A stretch of 64,000 nt of DNA from Deinococcus hopiensis KR-140 (GTDB taxonomy: Bacteria; Deinococcota; Deinococci; Deinococcales; Deinococcaceae), in NCBI RefSeq assembly GCF_900176165.1, contig NZ_FWWU01000006.1, forward strand, positions 381,412 to 445,411. Direction: 5' to 3'. Below, piece by piece: positions 1 to 8,226 of this stretch (its first letter is position 1; each line of letters opens with the position of its first letter). The position numbers and the translations under genes were made by a program. A model generated the notes under the pieces. That model was not told where the DNA came from. It saw nothing but the letters and a program-made list of their open reading frames with translations, and did not search any database.

Positions 1-990
1 CACCTCGGTCGCCTGGCCGATGGCCCTCTTGACGGCGCCCTCGCTCTCCTCTCCGGCGATGAGCGGCAGCAGGGTCTCGGCCAGACGGGCCAGGTTCCAG
101 CGCGTCACCAGCGGCTGGTTGCTGTAGGCGTAGCGGCCACCCTCGTCGATGGAGCTGAACACCGCGTCCGGGTCATACGCTTCCATAAAGGCGCACGGTC
201 CATAGTCGATCGTCTCGCCGGAAATGGTGACGTTGTCGGTGTTCATCACGCCGTGAATGAATCCGACGTTCATCCACCCCGCAACGAGGGCCGCCTGCCG
301 CTGGGCCACGCGCTGCAACAGGGCGAGGTACTGGCCCCCGGCGCTTCCGACGAGGTCCGGGTCATGCCGGGCAATGGCGTAGTCGGCAAGCTGCCGCACC
401 CGTTCTGTTTCGCCGCGCGCGGCGAAGAACTCGAAGGTGCCCACCCGCAAATGGCTCGCCGCCACGCGGGTGAGAACGGCGCCGGGCAGAGGCTGCTGGC
501 GGTAGACTGGCTCGCCTGTGGCCGCCACGGCAAGCGCGCGCGTGGTGGGAATCCCCAGCGCATGTATGGCCTCGCCGATCAGCACCTCGCGCAACATGGG
601 GCCGACGGCCGCCTTGCCGTCGCCCCCCCTGGAGAACGGCGTGCGGCCCGAGCCCTTGAGCACGACGTCGTGGCGGCGTCCAAGCGGGTCGATGACCTCC
701 CCCAGCAGCAAGGCGCGCCCGTCGCCCAGCTGAGGGGAGAAGCCGCCGAACTGGTGGCCGGCATAGGCCTGGGCGAGCGGTTCGGCCCCCTCAGGTACCT
801 GGTTGCCAGCAAAGATCGCGGCACCTTCTGCCCCGTCCAGCGCTTCCGGATCCAGCCCCAGCTCAAGCGCCAGTTCCCGGTTGAAGAACAGCAGGGCCGG
901 TGAAGGAACGGAAGCCGGCTTCCAGGGCGTGTAGAAGCCCTGCAGGTCCCGCGCATAGGTGTTGTCAAAGCGGAAAATGGAGGCCGACAT
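1..990 (-). CDS. selO: Protein adenylyltransferase SelO, 5' part (3' end outside window)
   Basis: SelO pseudokinases transfer AMP from ATP to Ser/Thr/Tyr residues of target proteins and are linked to redox stress. The 330 codons present start MSASIFRFDNTYARDL and run open to the window edge, so the C-terminal third is missing. Family landmarks are clear: the FYTPWKP N-terminal segment, YAGHQFGGFSPQLGDGRA, the glycine-rich LKGSGRTPFSRGGDGKA nucleotide loop, and the metal-binding catalytic stretch HGVMNTDN followed by TIDYGPCAFM. The start at 990 gives the canonical N-terminus, and no other start lies nearby upstream. No operon partner is visible. Confidence 0.93.
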   Translation of the reverse strand, partial: MSASIFRFDNTYARDLQGFYTPWKPASVPSPALLFFNRELALELGLDPEALDGAEGAAIFAGNQVPEGAEPLAQAYAGHQFGGFSPQLGDGRALLLGEVIDPLGRRHDVVLKGSGRTPFSRGGDGKAAVGPMLREVLIGEAIHALGIPTTRALAVAATGEPVYRQQPLPGAVLTRVAASHLRVGTFEFFAARGETERVRQLADYAIARHDPDLVGSAGGQYLALLQRVAQRQAALVAGWMNVGFIHGVMNTDNVTISGETIDYGPCAFMEAYDPDAVFSSIDEGGRYAYSNQPLVTRWNLARLAETLLPLIAGEESEGAVKRAIGQATEV

Positions 991-1247
991 GTCAAACAGT
1001 CTGACGCCTGCCCAACGCCTTGCCGGACCCAGCTCACAGTTCTGATTCTTAAGGCGCGGAAGTGGAAGGCCTGGACCACCCTGTTGTGCAGGTTCCCCTC
1101 ACGGCCAGAGCGGCGAACGCCACACCGGCGTACCGCCCCTCTCCCCCGGAGTGGCGGAGGGTGGTGGCGGGTCTCGTCCAGTTCAGCCCCCACATCCAGC
1201 GGTGCGTCCATGCGCCAGGCCAGCAGCAGCGCCGGAGCGGGGCAGCA

Positions 1248-1392
1248 TAAGGACTCCGGTTCATCCCTGACGAAACCACGGGCCAAGCTGGGCGGACGTG
1301 CAACGCTGCGCCGCAGAGCGCCCAGGAAAAACGGCGACACAGAGGCGCCGAAGCCCCGGAGCGGACGTAATGGATGCTCCGGAAACCATATA
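1248..1392 (-). repeat. Dispersed repeat family A, copy A1
   Basis: One of eight related intergenic copies or fragments. Strand is set so that + reads from the end like ATACGGTTTCCGGATCATC to the end like GATGAACCGGAATCCTTAT. The two ends are imperfect inverted repeats of about 19 bp, so the unit resembles a MITE or the small non-coding repeats known from D. radiodurans. This copy reads in reverse, from ggactccggttcatcc to ctccggaaaccatat. Confidence 0.7.
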
Positions 1393-1729
1393 GGGCGGCG
1401 CCGCGGGCCGGGGCCAGAGTTGTTGCAGCCCGTCGGGTTTCAGCAGGGCCTCCAGGCGCGGCCCAGTTGTCACCAGGCCCAGGTGTCGCCAGGCCCTGTG
1501 GCCGCCCAGGCAGGCACCTCCGGAGGTGCCCGGGTCTGCTCGCCTGCCAGGCGGTGCGCCGCTCCCAGGTCCACACCCCGACGGCGTGCCCCGAACCCGT
1601 CGGGTACGGCTCCGAAAGATCCAGGGCGGGTGAAGGTTGAGGCGCATTCCATCACGATATTCAGGACTGAACCGTTACAGTTGAAGACGTTCCACAATTT
1701 GACCGGCCGCGTGTTGCCGGAGGATCCGC

Positions 1730-1753
1730 TTTCCCAACCTTCCCGTTGGGAAA
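1730..1753. promoter_or_regulatory. Perfect 9-bp inverted repeat, possible operator
   Basis: TTTCCCAAC at 1730-1738 and GTTGGGAAA at 1745-1753 are exact inverted arms separated by six bases, flanked by CG-rich bases that extend the symmetry. No T-run follows, so it looks more like a protein-binding site than a terminator. No gene start is close, so it may be left from a lost gene. Confidence 0.3.
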
Positions 1754-2071
1754 CGCTTTCGTTGGCCCTGGACGTGGGTCCAGCCGAGTCGCAGCGCCTT
1801 TTGCAGGTGAATACAGGGACAGCCCCCGGCAGCGCTCGCCCTGGCCCAGTCAGGCCCTTGCGGGGGAGACAGAGAGGATCACCGCCGGGCGGCCTTATTC
1901 CATGGGGCCCGGTCTGGAGCGCTGCCCGGCAAAGGGACCACACTCTGCGCGTGGGAGATGGCCTTGTCGGCGGACCCACGGCCGCGCAACCATTCAGGAG
2001 GACCACCAGCCCAACAGCGCCTCGCCCCACTCTTGGTGGGCCGCTGTGCGCCTTCTCCGGAGCCGCTGCCC

Positions 2072-3091
2072 TCAGCCGGGCGAAACAGGAACGGGCGCCG
2101 CTGCGTCGAGCAGGTCTTCCGCCTTCAGCTCCTCCCACAGGGCCGCCGGGACGGAGGTCCGCAGGAAGGCCAGATTCTCCTCCACGCGCTCCGGAACGCG
2201 CCCAGCGATCAGAACGCTGGCCACCACCGGATGCGCGAGGGGAAACTGCAGCGCCGCCGCCTGAATCGGAACGCCGTGCCGCGTGCACACCGCCTGGATG
2301 GCCTGGGCGCGGGCGAGCGCCGCGTCGGGTGCAGGCGCGTAATTGTACCGGGCCCCCGGATGTGGACTGGCGAGCAGGCCGCTGTTGAACACGCCGCCGA
2401 TGACCACCTTCACGTCCCGCGCCGCGCAAAGCGGCAGGAACTCCCGCAGCGGCTCCTGTTCGAGCAGGGTGTAGCGTCCCGCGAGCAGAAAGAGGTCGAA
2501 GTCGCCTTCCCGGATCAGCTCCGCGGGCATCTGCCACTGGTTCATACCCGCGCCGAAGGCGTGGATGACGCCCTGCTCGCGCAACTCGTGCAGGGCCCGG
2601 TACGCTCCGCCCATCAGTTCACGCGTGCCGACGCCCACAGCGTCCGGATCGTGAATCAGCAGGATGTCCACCCGGTCCACGTTCAGCCGCTTCAGGCTGT
2701 CCTCATGCGAGCGCATCACGCCGTCGTACGAGTAGTCGTATGTGACGTTCCTGGCCGTCCGCACCTTGAAGCCCCGGGTGCCGTCCGGTTCGAGCTGGGT
2801 CGGATGCGGCGGGATGTCCTCGCGGAGCAGTCGGCCCACCTTGGTGGAGATTGCGCTTCCTTCCTGGCCGTGCAGGGCCTGTCCCAGGTGCTCCTCTGCG
2901 GTGCCGTAACCGTACCAGGGAGCCGTGTCGAAGTACCGCAGGCCCGCCTGCCACGCGGCCCGCAGCACCGCCTGCGCCTGTTCGTCGGGCACCGGTTCGT
3001 ACAACCCCCCGATGGGTGCTGTTCCAAAGCCCAGCCGTGGGAGACTCAACTCGGTGGTGCCAATCTGGACGCGTGCCGCGGGATCGGTCAT
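2072..3091 (-). CDS. Aldo/keto reductase
   Basis: NAD(P)H-dependent oxidoreductase of the AKR superfamily, about 339 aa, closest in pattern to the D-threo-aldose/fucose dehydrogenase-like group. The catalytic tetrad is visible: Asp in YFDTAPWYG, Tyr in WYGYG, Lys in ISTKVGR and His in ILLIHDPD. The C-terminal half has the NRLG-type nucleotide region with VASVLIAGRVPERVEEN. The start MTDPAARVQIG at 3091 has GGGAGGG and AGGGGC upstream; a frame extends 14 codons further, but that stretch reads as leader DNA. Substrate cannot be fixed from sequence. It is monocistronic, with the next minus-strand gene ending about 40 bases upstream. Confidence 0.88.
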   Translation of the reverse strand: MTDPAARVQIGTTELSLPRLGFGTAPIGGLYEPVPDEQAQAVLRAAWQAGLRYFDTAPWYGYGTAEEHLGQALHGQEGSAISTKVGRLLREDIPPHPTQLEPDGTRGFKVRTARNVTYDYSYDGVMRSHEDSLKRLNVDRVDILLIHDPDAVGVGTRELMGGAYRALHELREQGVIHAFGAGMNQWQMPAELIREGDFDLFLLAGRYTLLEQEPLREFLPLCAARDVKVVIGGVFNSGLLASPHPGARYNYAPAPDAALARAQAIQAVCTRHGVPIQAAALQFPLAHPVVASVLIAGRVPERVEENLAFLRTSVPAALWEELKAEDLLDAAAPVPVSPG

Positions 3092-3129
3092 GCCCCTGTT
3101 GTATCCCTCCCGGGGGTGTGGGCCGTGGG

Positions 3130-3536
3130 TCAAGTGGGGGTGTTGTCTTCAGGTTCGGGCTGGAACGCCCACCCAGGGAAAGGGGTGTATTCGTCCTGCA
3201 AGGGCCAGGTCCGGCCGAAGTGGATTCGCCGCCGCTGGGCCGTCACTGCCTGCCCAGTGACGGGATGCAAGCCCTCCTTCCCGGAGTCTCCCGGTACGGC
3301 CCGGTCCCCCTTCACGGCCAGGCCAAGACCCCGTTGAAGTTGGCGCCCCGCCGATTCACCTGTTCTTGAAGGCGTGGACTGCGCGTCCAGCGGGGCCTGC
3401 GGGGTGTCCCCGGCGCGTCCCGCCACCGTATCCTTCACTTTATGCCATTCGTCCCCCCCTTCGCCCGGCTGTTCACTGGCTTCTTCTTGGCTGGAGCGGC
3501 GTTCAGCCTGGCGCCACCTTTGCGGGAGGGGGTCAT
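3130..3536 (-). pseudogene. Hypothetical protein with a frameshift in a poly-G tract
   Basis: Two frames join into one plausible protein. The first part starts at 3536 behind an excellent Shine-Dalgarno (AAGGAGGTGCGTC then ATG) and reads MTPSRKGGARLNAAPAKKKP; it stops after 33 codons. The other frame, entered by adding one G to a run of seven Gs, continues DEWHKVKDTVAGRAGDTPQA and ends HFGRTWPLQDEYTPFPGWAF-type sequence at 3130. The basic N-terminus, the strong ribosome site and the coding-like C-terminus argue for a real gene of about 135 aa. It could be a pseudogene, a phase-variable gene or a sequencing error at the homopolymer. Function unknown. Confidence 0.5.
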
Positions 3537-3568
3537 GACGCACCTCCTTGTTGCGGCAAAATGGTGGT

Positions 3569-3808
3569 ATGAAGACGTGCCGTGAAGAAGTACTCGCTGT
3601 TGCTCGCATCCTCGTCAAGCAACGCGCAGACGGCACCTTTACCGCTCAGGAGATCGTCGCCGCCATGCGCGAATACGGCACCAAGCACCTTGACACCACC
3701 ATCCGGCGTCACGTCTCCACCGAGATGTGCATCAACGCGGTTGGACCGAACGCTGCCAAGTACCACGACTTCGAACGTGTCGAACGGGGACGCTTCAAGC
3801 TGTTGTAA
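3569..3808 (+). CDS. Small winged-helix protein, DUF7669-like
   Basis: 79-aa protein beginning MKTCREEVLAVARILVKQRA. The whole length resembles the DUF7669 winged-helix fold seen in small or restriction-associated bacterial proteins: a first helix pair, the FTAQEIVAAMREYG recognition part, TTIRRHVSTEMCINA, and the wing YHDFERVERGRFKLL. It probably binds DNA, target unknown. The start at 3569 is preferred because CAAAAT lies exactly six bases upstream, the leaderless layout seen repeatedly here. It begins divergently from the frameshifted gene at 3130-3536. First member of the small-regulator strip at 3.5-7.1 kb. Confidence 0.65.
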   Translation: MKTCREEVLAVARILVKQRADGTFTAQEIVAAMREYGTKHLDTTIRRHVSTEMCINAVGPNAAKYHDFERVERGRFKLL

Positions 3809-3927
3809 GCCCCCGCGCCCGCATCAGCGTGGCCAGACGGCCGGCGCGAGGCCAGTGCGCGGAATCACAGGTCACTGCGACCCTCATGCCAGTCATTGGC
3901 GAAAATCGAGACTAAGCTGAATAGAAG

Positions 3928-4143
3928 ATGCCCAGGTATCAGTCTGAAATTCTCGGTGTGATGCAAAGTCTGCAAGGGCAACGCGCAGATGACTCGGCCA
4001 TTGTCGCCGACATCGTGGTCGAGATGTGCAGGCGGTACCCCCTGAAATCCAGCGCAACGTTCCGCACTGCCGTCAGCAACATGTACCGCGCCCACGTTAT
4101 TGAGCGTGTTGGAAAGGGCCTCTACCGCGCGACCTCAGGCTGA
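3928..4143 (+). CDS. Small winged-helix paralogue (1 of 4)
   Basis: 71-aa protein MPRYQSEILGVMQSLQGQRA, ending VIERVGKGLYRATSG. It aligns end to end with the small proteins at 4709, 5407 and 6803: an N-terminal helix with S/AEIL..M..LQ, an I..DI/L..EM..R(Y/H)P segment, a TFRTAVS helix and a terminal GLYR strand, as in a minimal winged helix. A TAAGCT box ends nine bases before ATG and no Shine-Dalgarno is clear, so translation may be leaderless. Function unknown; DNA binding is inferred from the fold-like pattern. Confidence 0.6.
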   Translation: MPRYQSEILGVMQSLQGQRADDSAIVADIVVEMCRRYPLKSSATFRTAVSNMYRAHVIERVGKGLYRATSG

Positions 4144-4168
4144 CCCCCGGGGAGGCGTGCCGGGCAGC

Positions 4169-4193
4169 GTGGGCGCCGCGAGGCGGCGCCCAC
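4169..4193 (+). terminator. Strong GC hairpin after the small winged-helix gene
   Basis: GTGGGCGCCGC (4169-4179) pairs perfectly with GCGGCGCCCAC (4183-4193) around a three-base loop. It lies 26 bases after the stop codon at 4143. No T-run follows, so it would be an atypical terminator or a 3'-end stabiliser. Confidence 0.45.
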
Positions 4194-4280
4194 CCCTTGA
4201 CCACGCCGTACGGGTAGAAACAGGAGCCACCGCGTTCACCTGAACGGCTGACGCTGCACGTACCGGAAACCCTGGAACGT

Positions 4281-4429
4281 ATACGGTTTGCGAATCATCC
4301 GTTCGGTCCCCTCCGCTTCGGTGATTCCACGCTTCCGGGTCACCGTTGTTCCTGCACGCTCTGCGGCGCCGCGTTGCACGTCCGCCCAGCTTGGCCCGTG
4401 CGTTCATCAGAAATGAACCGGAATCCTTC
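4281..4429 (+). repeat. Dispersed repeat family A, copy A2
   Basis: Forward copy, from atacggtttgcgaatcatcc to atgaaccggaatccttc. It has a complete core (ccgcttcggtgattccacg, then ctgcggcgccgcgttgcacg) and both inverted ends. Confidence 0.75.
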
Positions 4430-4708
4430 TCAGCGCGTGCCCTGGAACGCCAGCACCCTCAACAGACCGTACGTACAAAAGACAGTGAAGAAATCCAGCC
4501 CCGGCATCTCCATGGAACACGCAGCGGATTTCACGGTGCTTTGAGCGCAGTGGTCACCGAATACGTCACCCAGGGCATGTACCGCATCCAGAAAGGAGAG
4601 GGGCGAGGGCGTCGTGAGGCTCCCGACCCGTCGTCTGGAAGCTCTAGCGCCCAGCCGTCTAGAAGAAGAATTCTTAGAGCGGCGTTCCTGTGTAGAGTGT
4701 CCAGCATT

Positions 4709-4936
4709 ATGAACTCTTTTCACAAGAAATACGCGTCTGAAATTCTTGCCCTTGTCAAAGAACTGCAGGATCGACAACTCACGAACACCGTTTTGATAGG
4801 CGACCTGATAGAGAACATCCAAAACCGCTACCTCAATGCGTCCACACAAGCCATTGGCAGCGTCCTCTCCGCTCTGGAGAGGGATGGCTGCCTCAGCCGT
4901 CCGGGCACCGGGCTTTACCGCCTGCCACACTACTGA
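4709..4936 (+). CDS. Small winged-helix paralogue (2 of 4)
   Basis: 75-aa protein starting MNSFHKKYASEILALVKELQ and ending RPGTGLYRLPHY. It is colinear with the proteins at 5407 and 6803, sharing the KYxxEILxL start, the IGDLIENI segment and the GLYRLP end. The open frame extends far upstream through repeat A2, but the chosen ATG has TAGAGT 11 bases upstream and no Shine-Dalgarno, and homology to the paralogues begins exactly here. Predicted DNA-binding protein of unknown target. Confidence 0.65.
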   Translation: MNSFHKKYASEILALVKELQDRQLTNTVLIGDLIENIQNRYLNASTQAIGSVLSALERDGCLSRPGTGLYRLPHY

Positions 4937-5394
4937 AGTCGGCATCACTCCGCTTCTTCCAGCGCCGCCAGGAACGCCGGAACGCAAAGCCCCGCCAAGA
5001 GAAAAGCGGCCGGCTGTACCCCTGCGGGTAAACCCACGCCAGATGCGGTGAAGTCCCCAGGCGGCCTGGCGTCGGCCGCTGTACCCCTGCACCTCGCAGC
5101 AGGCGAGGCAGCGGGCGCGGGATACCGTGCGGAGGCACGGACAATGCCGCCTCGCCCTTCTCCCCGCAAGTGGTGCAGCCGCGCTTCCCTGCCTTCCAGA
5201 TGGGTTCGCAGCGCCAGAACAGCAGCGGGCCGGTTTTGCATGTACGCCGGTGTATCGGGACGTACCTCCCAGAGTCGGTCCCGGGGCAACGATGCGAACC
5301 GGGTCCGGTGCCAGCTCGGCGATCCGGTAGAGCGAGGGCAGCACGGGGCGCCCATAGACAGAAGGCATGTCATAAAAATGAAGGAACCATTAAC
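4937..5394. other. Stretch with possible decayed coding sequence on the minus strand
   Basis: No intact gene. On the minus strand two frames give coding-like fragments, one with SVYGRPVLPSLYRIAELAPD and one with YMQNRPAAVLALRTHLEGRE, that would join only with a frameshift. I do not recognise the product. It may be a decayed gene. Confidence 0.25.
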
Positions 5395-5406
5395 TACGCT
5401 GGAGGC

Positions 5407-5796
5407 ATGCAGCAACCGTTCTACGAATACGGCGCTGAACTCCTGACGCTGATGAAGGAGGTGCAGAATCGCCACCCCGATAGCCCCGTGGTGATTGGTG
5501 ATCTGCTGGAGCTCATGCGGCCCCGACATCCTGAGGCAACTGCAAGAGCCCTTCGTAGCGCCGTCTGCACGCTCAAGCGAGAAGGGCTTGTTGAACATCA
5601 AGGCCCCGGCCTCTACCGCTTTCCCCCACTAAATCCGGAGTCACGGCGCACCGCCTTCTTGACCTATGGCGACGCGGCGTGTCAACCCGTGCCGAACTTC
5701 CTTGAGCCTCCACTCCACGGTTTCCCCGTGTACTGGGTTGCGCACTCCATGAGGCGCTCCCCGTACCCTCAGCACGTGCCTGAGCCAGCAGGTTAG
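5407..5796 (+). CDS. Small winged-helix paralogue with extended C-terminus (3 of 4)
   Basis: 129-aa frame starting MQQPFYEYGAELLTLMKEVQ. Residues 1-75 match the paralogues at 4709 and 6803 (VVIGDLLELMRPRHPEATAR, LKREGLVEHQGPGLYRFPPL). The remaining 54 residues have no counterpart and run towards repeat A3, so the original stop codon was probably lost. TACGCT ends six bases before ATG, and the GGAGG between them is too close to act as a normal ribosome site, which favours leaderless translation. Predicted DNA-binding protein. Confidence 0.6.
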   Translation: MQQPFYEYGAELLTLMKEVQNRHPDSPVVIGDLLELMRPRHPEATARALRSAVCTLKREGLVEHQGPGLYRFPPLNPESRRTAFLTYGDAACQPVPNFLEPPLHGFPVYWVAHSMRRSPYPQHVPEPAG

Positions 5797-5855
5797 CAGC
5801 CCGCCTGCCCCCAAGCACCCCCTCCTCCAGCAACGTCTCGCGCCACTCCTGGTCC

Positions 5856-6029
5856 ATACGGTGTGCGGGTCATCCGTTTCGTCCCCTCTGCTGCGCCGCG
5901 TTGCACGTCCTCTCCGCTTCGGTGATTTCACGCCTCTACGTCACCGTTGTTCCTCCACGCTCTGCGGCGCCACGTTGCACCTCCGCCCAGGTTGGCCCGA
6001 GATTTCATCAGAAGTGAACCGGAATTCTT
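5856..6029 (+). repeat. Dispersed repeat family A, copy A3 with internal duplication
   Basis: Forward copy from atacggtgtgcgggtcatcc to gaagtgaaccggaattcttg. It is about 25 bp longer than other copies because a ctgcgccgcgttgcacgtc segment occurs twice. Confidence 0.7.
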
Positions 6030-6352
6030 GGCAGCCCCGCTTCGGCGGGGTTTTCCTGGCCAGGAGGTGGGCTTGTGCCGAAGAAAGCACCCAAGCGCGC
6101 CTGCCACCATCTTGAGCAAACTCCCCGACGCGCGCCGTGCCCACCCCACAGGCCAGGAACGGTGTGGTCCGAAGAGGACCATATGGAAAACGTTTGAGCA
6201 GCAGGACAGGAGCAGAGAGCCGTTTTCTCTGCGGGAGCCCGGCCCCGGACTTGCGCTGGTGCTGCGAGCCTTGGGCCGAGCGACAGGATGGGCCGGTGAT
6301 CTGAAGCGGAACACATTATTAAGCCTCCATAAGGCCTACGCTTTGGAGGCCA

Positions 6353-6556
6353 ATGAAGCACTTGAAGCCCGAGGAGCTTGTCTCCTACTTTTACTTTGCA
6401 CAGCCCGAAAAGTCGAAGCGCTTCAGCGAACTGGACTTCGTTCGCCTCATTGATGATCTGGGGGTGGAAACTGCAAATGAGTTCAAAGCAATTATCGTTC
6501 GCCACCTTCACGAGGGGCGCAACCTCCACGTGATCCAAGCCCTCCTCGCTGCCTGA
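6353..6556 (+). CDS. Small hypothetical protein, 67 aa
   Basis: MKHLKPEELVSYFYFAQPEK, ending HVIQALLAA. The start has a good Shine-Dalgarno (TTTGGAGGCCA then ATG), unlike the leaderless neighbours. It is acidic and helical, with no motif I recognise. A strong hairpin follows 22 bases after the stop codon, so it is probably a single-gene transcript. Confidence 0.6.
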   Translation: MKHLKPEELVSYFYFAQPEKSKRFSELDFVRLIDDLGVETANEFKAIIVRHLHEGRNLHVIQALLAA

Positions 6557-6578
6557 CGTAAACTGATTCCTGATCAAT

Positions 6579-6608
6579 CTGCACACCGTCCCAAGGGGCG
6601 GTGTGCAG
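6579..6608 (+). terminator. Hairpin terminator after the 67-aa gene
   Basis: A 14-bp stem, 6579-6592 (CTGCACACCGTCCC) with 6595-6608 (GGGGCGGTGTGCAG), closes around two bases with one G:T pair. It is followed by gttattt, a weak U-tract. Confidence 0.65.
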
Positions 6609-6609
6609 G

Positions 6610-6727
6610 TTATTTGTCCAAATGGAGCCGTAGGGGGTGCGCTTCCATCCGCGGCTCCATTCTCCCCGGTTGCGCATTCACGTTCGCTGGGCTCGGTCAA
6701 AAGGAGTCTCCCTTTTGACAAATTCTC
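6610..6727 (+). repeat. Dispersed repeat family B, copy B1
   Basis: Family B units are about 120 bp with imperfect inverted ends of the type GAGCATTTGTCCAAA and TTTGACAAATGCTC. The core contains gctcggtcaaaa and a self-complementary gccg…cggc part. Strand + is set to the copy reading from the tTGTCCAAA end. Five copies are found, all intergenic. Confidence 0.7.
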
Positions 6728-6802
6728 TGGACGCCTTCCGGTTTGTCACGAAACAGACGGAACCCGTTTCTCTCCTGCTCGCTCTGCTTAGCGCAGTGGG
6801 CC

Positions 6803-7030
6803 TTATTGAGGAGGCAAGCGGTAGAGGCTGGGACCAAGATGCTCGATCAACCCTTGCCGTTTGAGCCTGCTGACGGCTGTTCGGAGGGTGTCTCCCGTTA
6901 TTTCGGGATGCCGCCGACGCATCAGGTCCAGCACATCTCCACTCAGCACGGTGGCGTCGGGACGGCGGCTCTGCAATTCCTGAAACAGGGTCAGGATCTC
7001 AGCGCCGTATTTTTTGGACGATTGCGGCAT
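6803..7030 (-). CDS. Small winged-helix paralogue (4 of 4)
   Basis: 75-aa protein MPQSSKKYGAEILTLFQELQ, ending GPSLYRLPPQ. It is the closest relative of the 5407 protein (shared RRHPE, LKRQGLIEH, LYRLPP). It is on the opposite strand to the other three. The upstream sequence is AT-rich: TATACT sits six bases before ATG, with a GTG alternative at 7036 directly after the -10 box, so the ATG at 7030 fits a leaderless start. Predicted DNA-binding protein. Confidence 0.65.
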   Translation of the reverse strand: MPQSSKKYGAEILTLFQELQSRRPDATVLSGDVLDLMRRRHPEITGDTLRTAVSRLKRQGLIEHLGPSLYRLPPQ

Positions 7031-7110
7031 ACTCACAGTATATTTAATAAAATCTTCATCTCTGTAAATTTCCTTAAACGCGGCGCTGTCTCATGACGCC
7101 CTTGCTGTCT

Positions 7111-7284
7111 TCAGGCCCTTTGAACGCGAATGTCGGCGGTATCGCACAGATCTTCCGTTACTTTCCAGGTATCAGCGGAGCCAATCAGGACGTCGCCGAC
7201 CTCCCTCGACAGGGCCAGTTCGGTTTGTCCGTCGGGCTGACGCTGGGTGTGGAGGATGTAGGCGTTGGGCAGGAAGTAGTCCAT
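7111..7284 (-). CDS. Small hypothetical protein, 57 aa
   Basis: MDYFLPNAYILHTQRQPDGQ, ending CDTADIRVQRA. It lies just upstream of, and in the same direction as, the winged-helix gene at 6803-7030. TATTAA ends nine bases before ATG and there is no Shine-Dalgarno, so it is probably leaderless. The VGDVLIGSADTWKV stretch suggests a small beta-rich protein. Function unknown. Confidence 0.5.
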   Translation of the reverse strand: MDYFLPNAYILHTQRQPDGQTELALSREVGDVLIGSADTWKVTEDLCDTADIRVQRA

Positions 7285-7607
7285 GTGCACAGCTTAATAA
7301 AAACTCAATTTAAGGACGGTCCCCGGTTTTTGAGAGGCAGTCCTTCGCGAGGCCCTTCCTCTCTGACCGTCTGGTCAGGTTGATGTCGGTGCGTGCCAGT
7401 GATGCGGAAAAGAAGCCGCTGGAACAGGTGCGCACCATGCTCGAATCCGACAGGTGTGTCTCAGTGCCTGTAGCGCAGCCAGAAGCCGAGGGATTATTGG
7501 TTGCCTACCCCAGGCAGCCTTCAGGCGGGAGGTACAGGCCCTTTCTCCAGCGCTGCGGCGTGACTTGAAACGGCTGTGCGTGACTGCCTTGAGTCCTGAC
7601 TCCAAAC

Positions 7608-7892
7608 GTGGCATCGCGTAGAGCTGAGGCCGGGAGTTTTGGCCTGCACAGTGCCGGAGCTTCGGGCGTTGATCCAGGAATACGGTCCGATGGAGCAGCA
7701 GCGCCCTCGTCTTCGGAGCAAGTGCGGCTGCACAAGAGCGGGGACACGCACACGCTGATCGGCCCAGCCAAGCGCAAAGAGGGCGGGGAAGTGTGGGCGG
7801 AGTCCGTCCAGAACGCCTAGAGCTGGCGCTTCAGCCGTGAGACCTGGGACTTCGGGACGGCGTTCGGGCGGCTGGGAGGCGGTGCTCAATGA
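7608..7892 (+). pseudogene. Decayed reading frame with in-frame stop
   Basis: One frame runs through …KRKEGGEVWAESVQNA, hits TAG at 7818-7820 and continues SWRFSRETWDFGTAFGRLGG to a TGA overlapping the next gene's ATG. Codon use is coding-like on both sides of the TAG. Product not recognised. Confidence 0.3.
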
Positions 7893-8164
7893 CCTCGCCT
7901 GTTTCAGACGACGTCCACTTGCCTTCGGGGAACGCCATCGCGGTGTACTGCGCAGTCCGGGACGGGGATGAGCATGGATGGAGCATCGCGGAGGCCTCGG
8001 GCGCACCGCTGGGGAGCGTTTACGCCTTGCTGACCCACCTGGAAGCGCAGGGCACGCTGGAAGGCAGGTGCGAAACGGCCGTTGACCTGCCCTTCCTGCC
8101 CACCCAGCCCGGCGCCTGTACGAAAGGGGGCGGGTGCAGGCCCGCCCCAATGGTCAATTTATAA
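7889..8164 (+). CDS. Winged-helix protein, possibly frameshifted at the 3' end
   Basis: MTSPVSDDVHLPSGNAIAVY, then DGDEHGWSIAEASGAPLGSV and YALLTHLEAQGTLEGR: a MarR/PadR-like winged-helix core over residues 15-60. GGAGG lies nine bases before ATG, and the start overlaps the preceding frame's stop. After residue 70 a different frame reads RRLYERGRVQARPNG, the kind of wing and tail expected here, so the annotated tail (LPTQPGACTKGGGC) may result from a frameshift. Target unknown. Confidence 0.45.
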   Translation: MTSPVSDDVHLPSGNAIAVYCAVRDGDEHGWSIAEASGAPLGSVYALLTHLEAQGTLEGRCETAVDLPFLPTQPGACTKGGGCRPAPMVNL

Positions 8165-8226
8165 CGAAACTTTGTGTGTGGTGGATCAAATCCATCGCAT
8201 GGACTTGACCAGAGATCATGACATTG

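Larger units (their letters stand above)
991..2071. other. Gene-poor region between selO and the aldo/keto reductase
   Basis: About 1.1 kb with no credible gene. Long frames exist on both strands but overlap each other and have no recognisable protein features. It holds one family A repeat and one 24-bp palindrome, listed separately. Confidence 0.5.

Noticed and set aside
1084..2388. 434-codon plus-strand frame over the gene-poor region
   Set aside because: Runs through repeat A1 and antisense to the aldo/keto reductase, with low-complexity Arg/Pro/Gly composition.
4430..5368. 312-codon minus-strand frame over the small winged-helix genes
   Set aside because: Antisense to two paralogues with conserved sequence; only a short part near 5368 looks coding.
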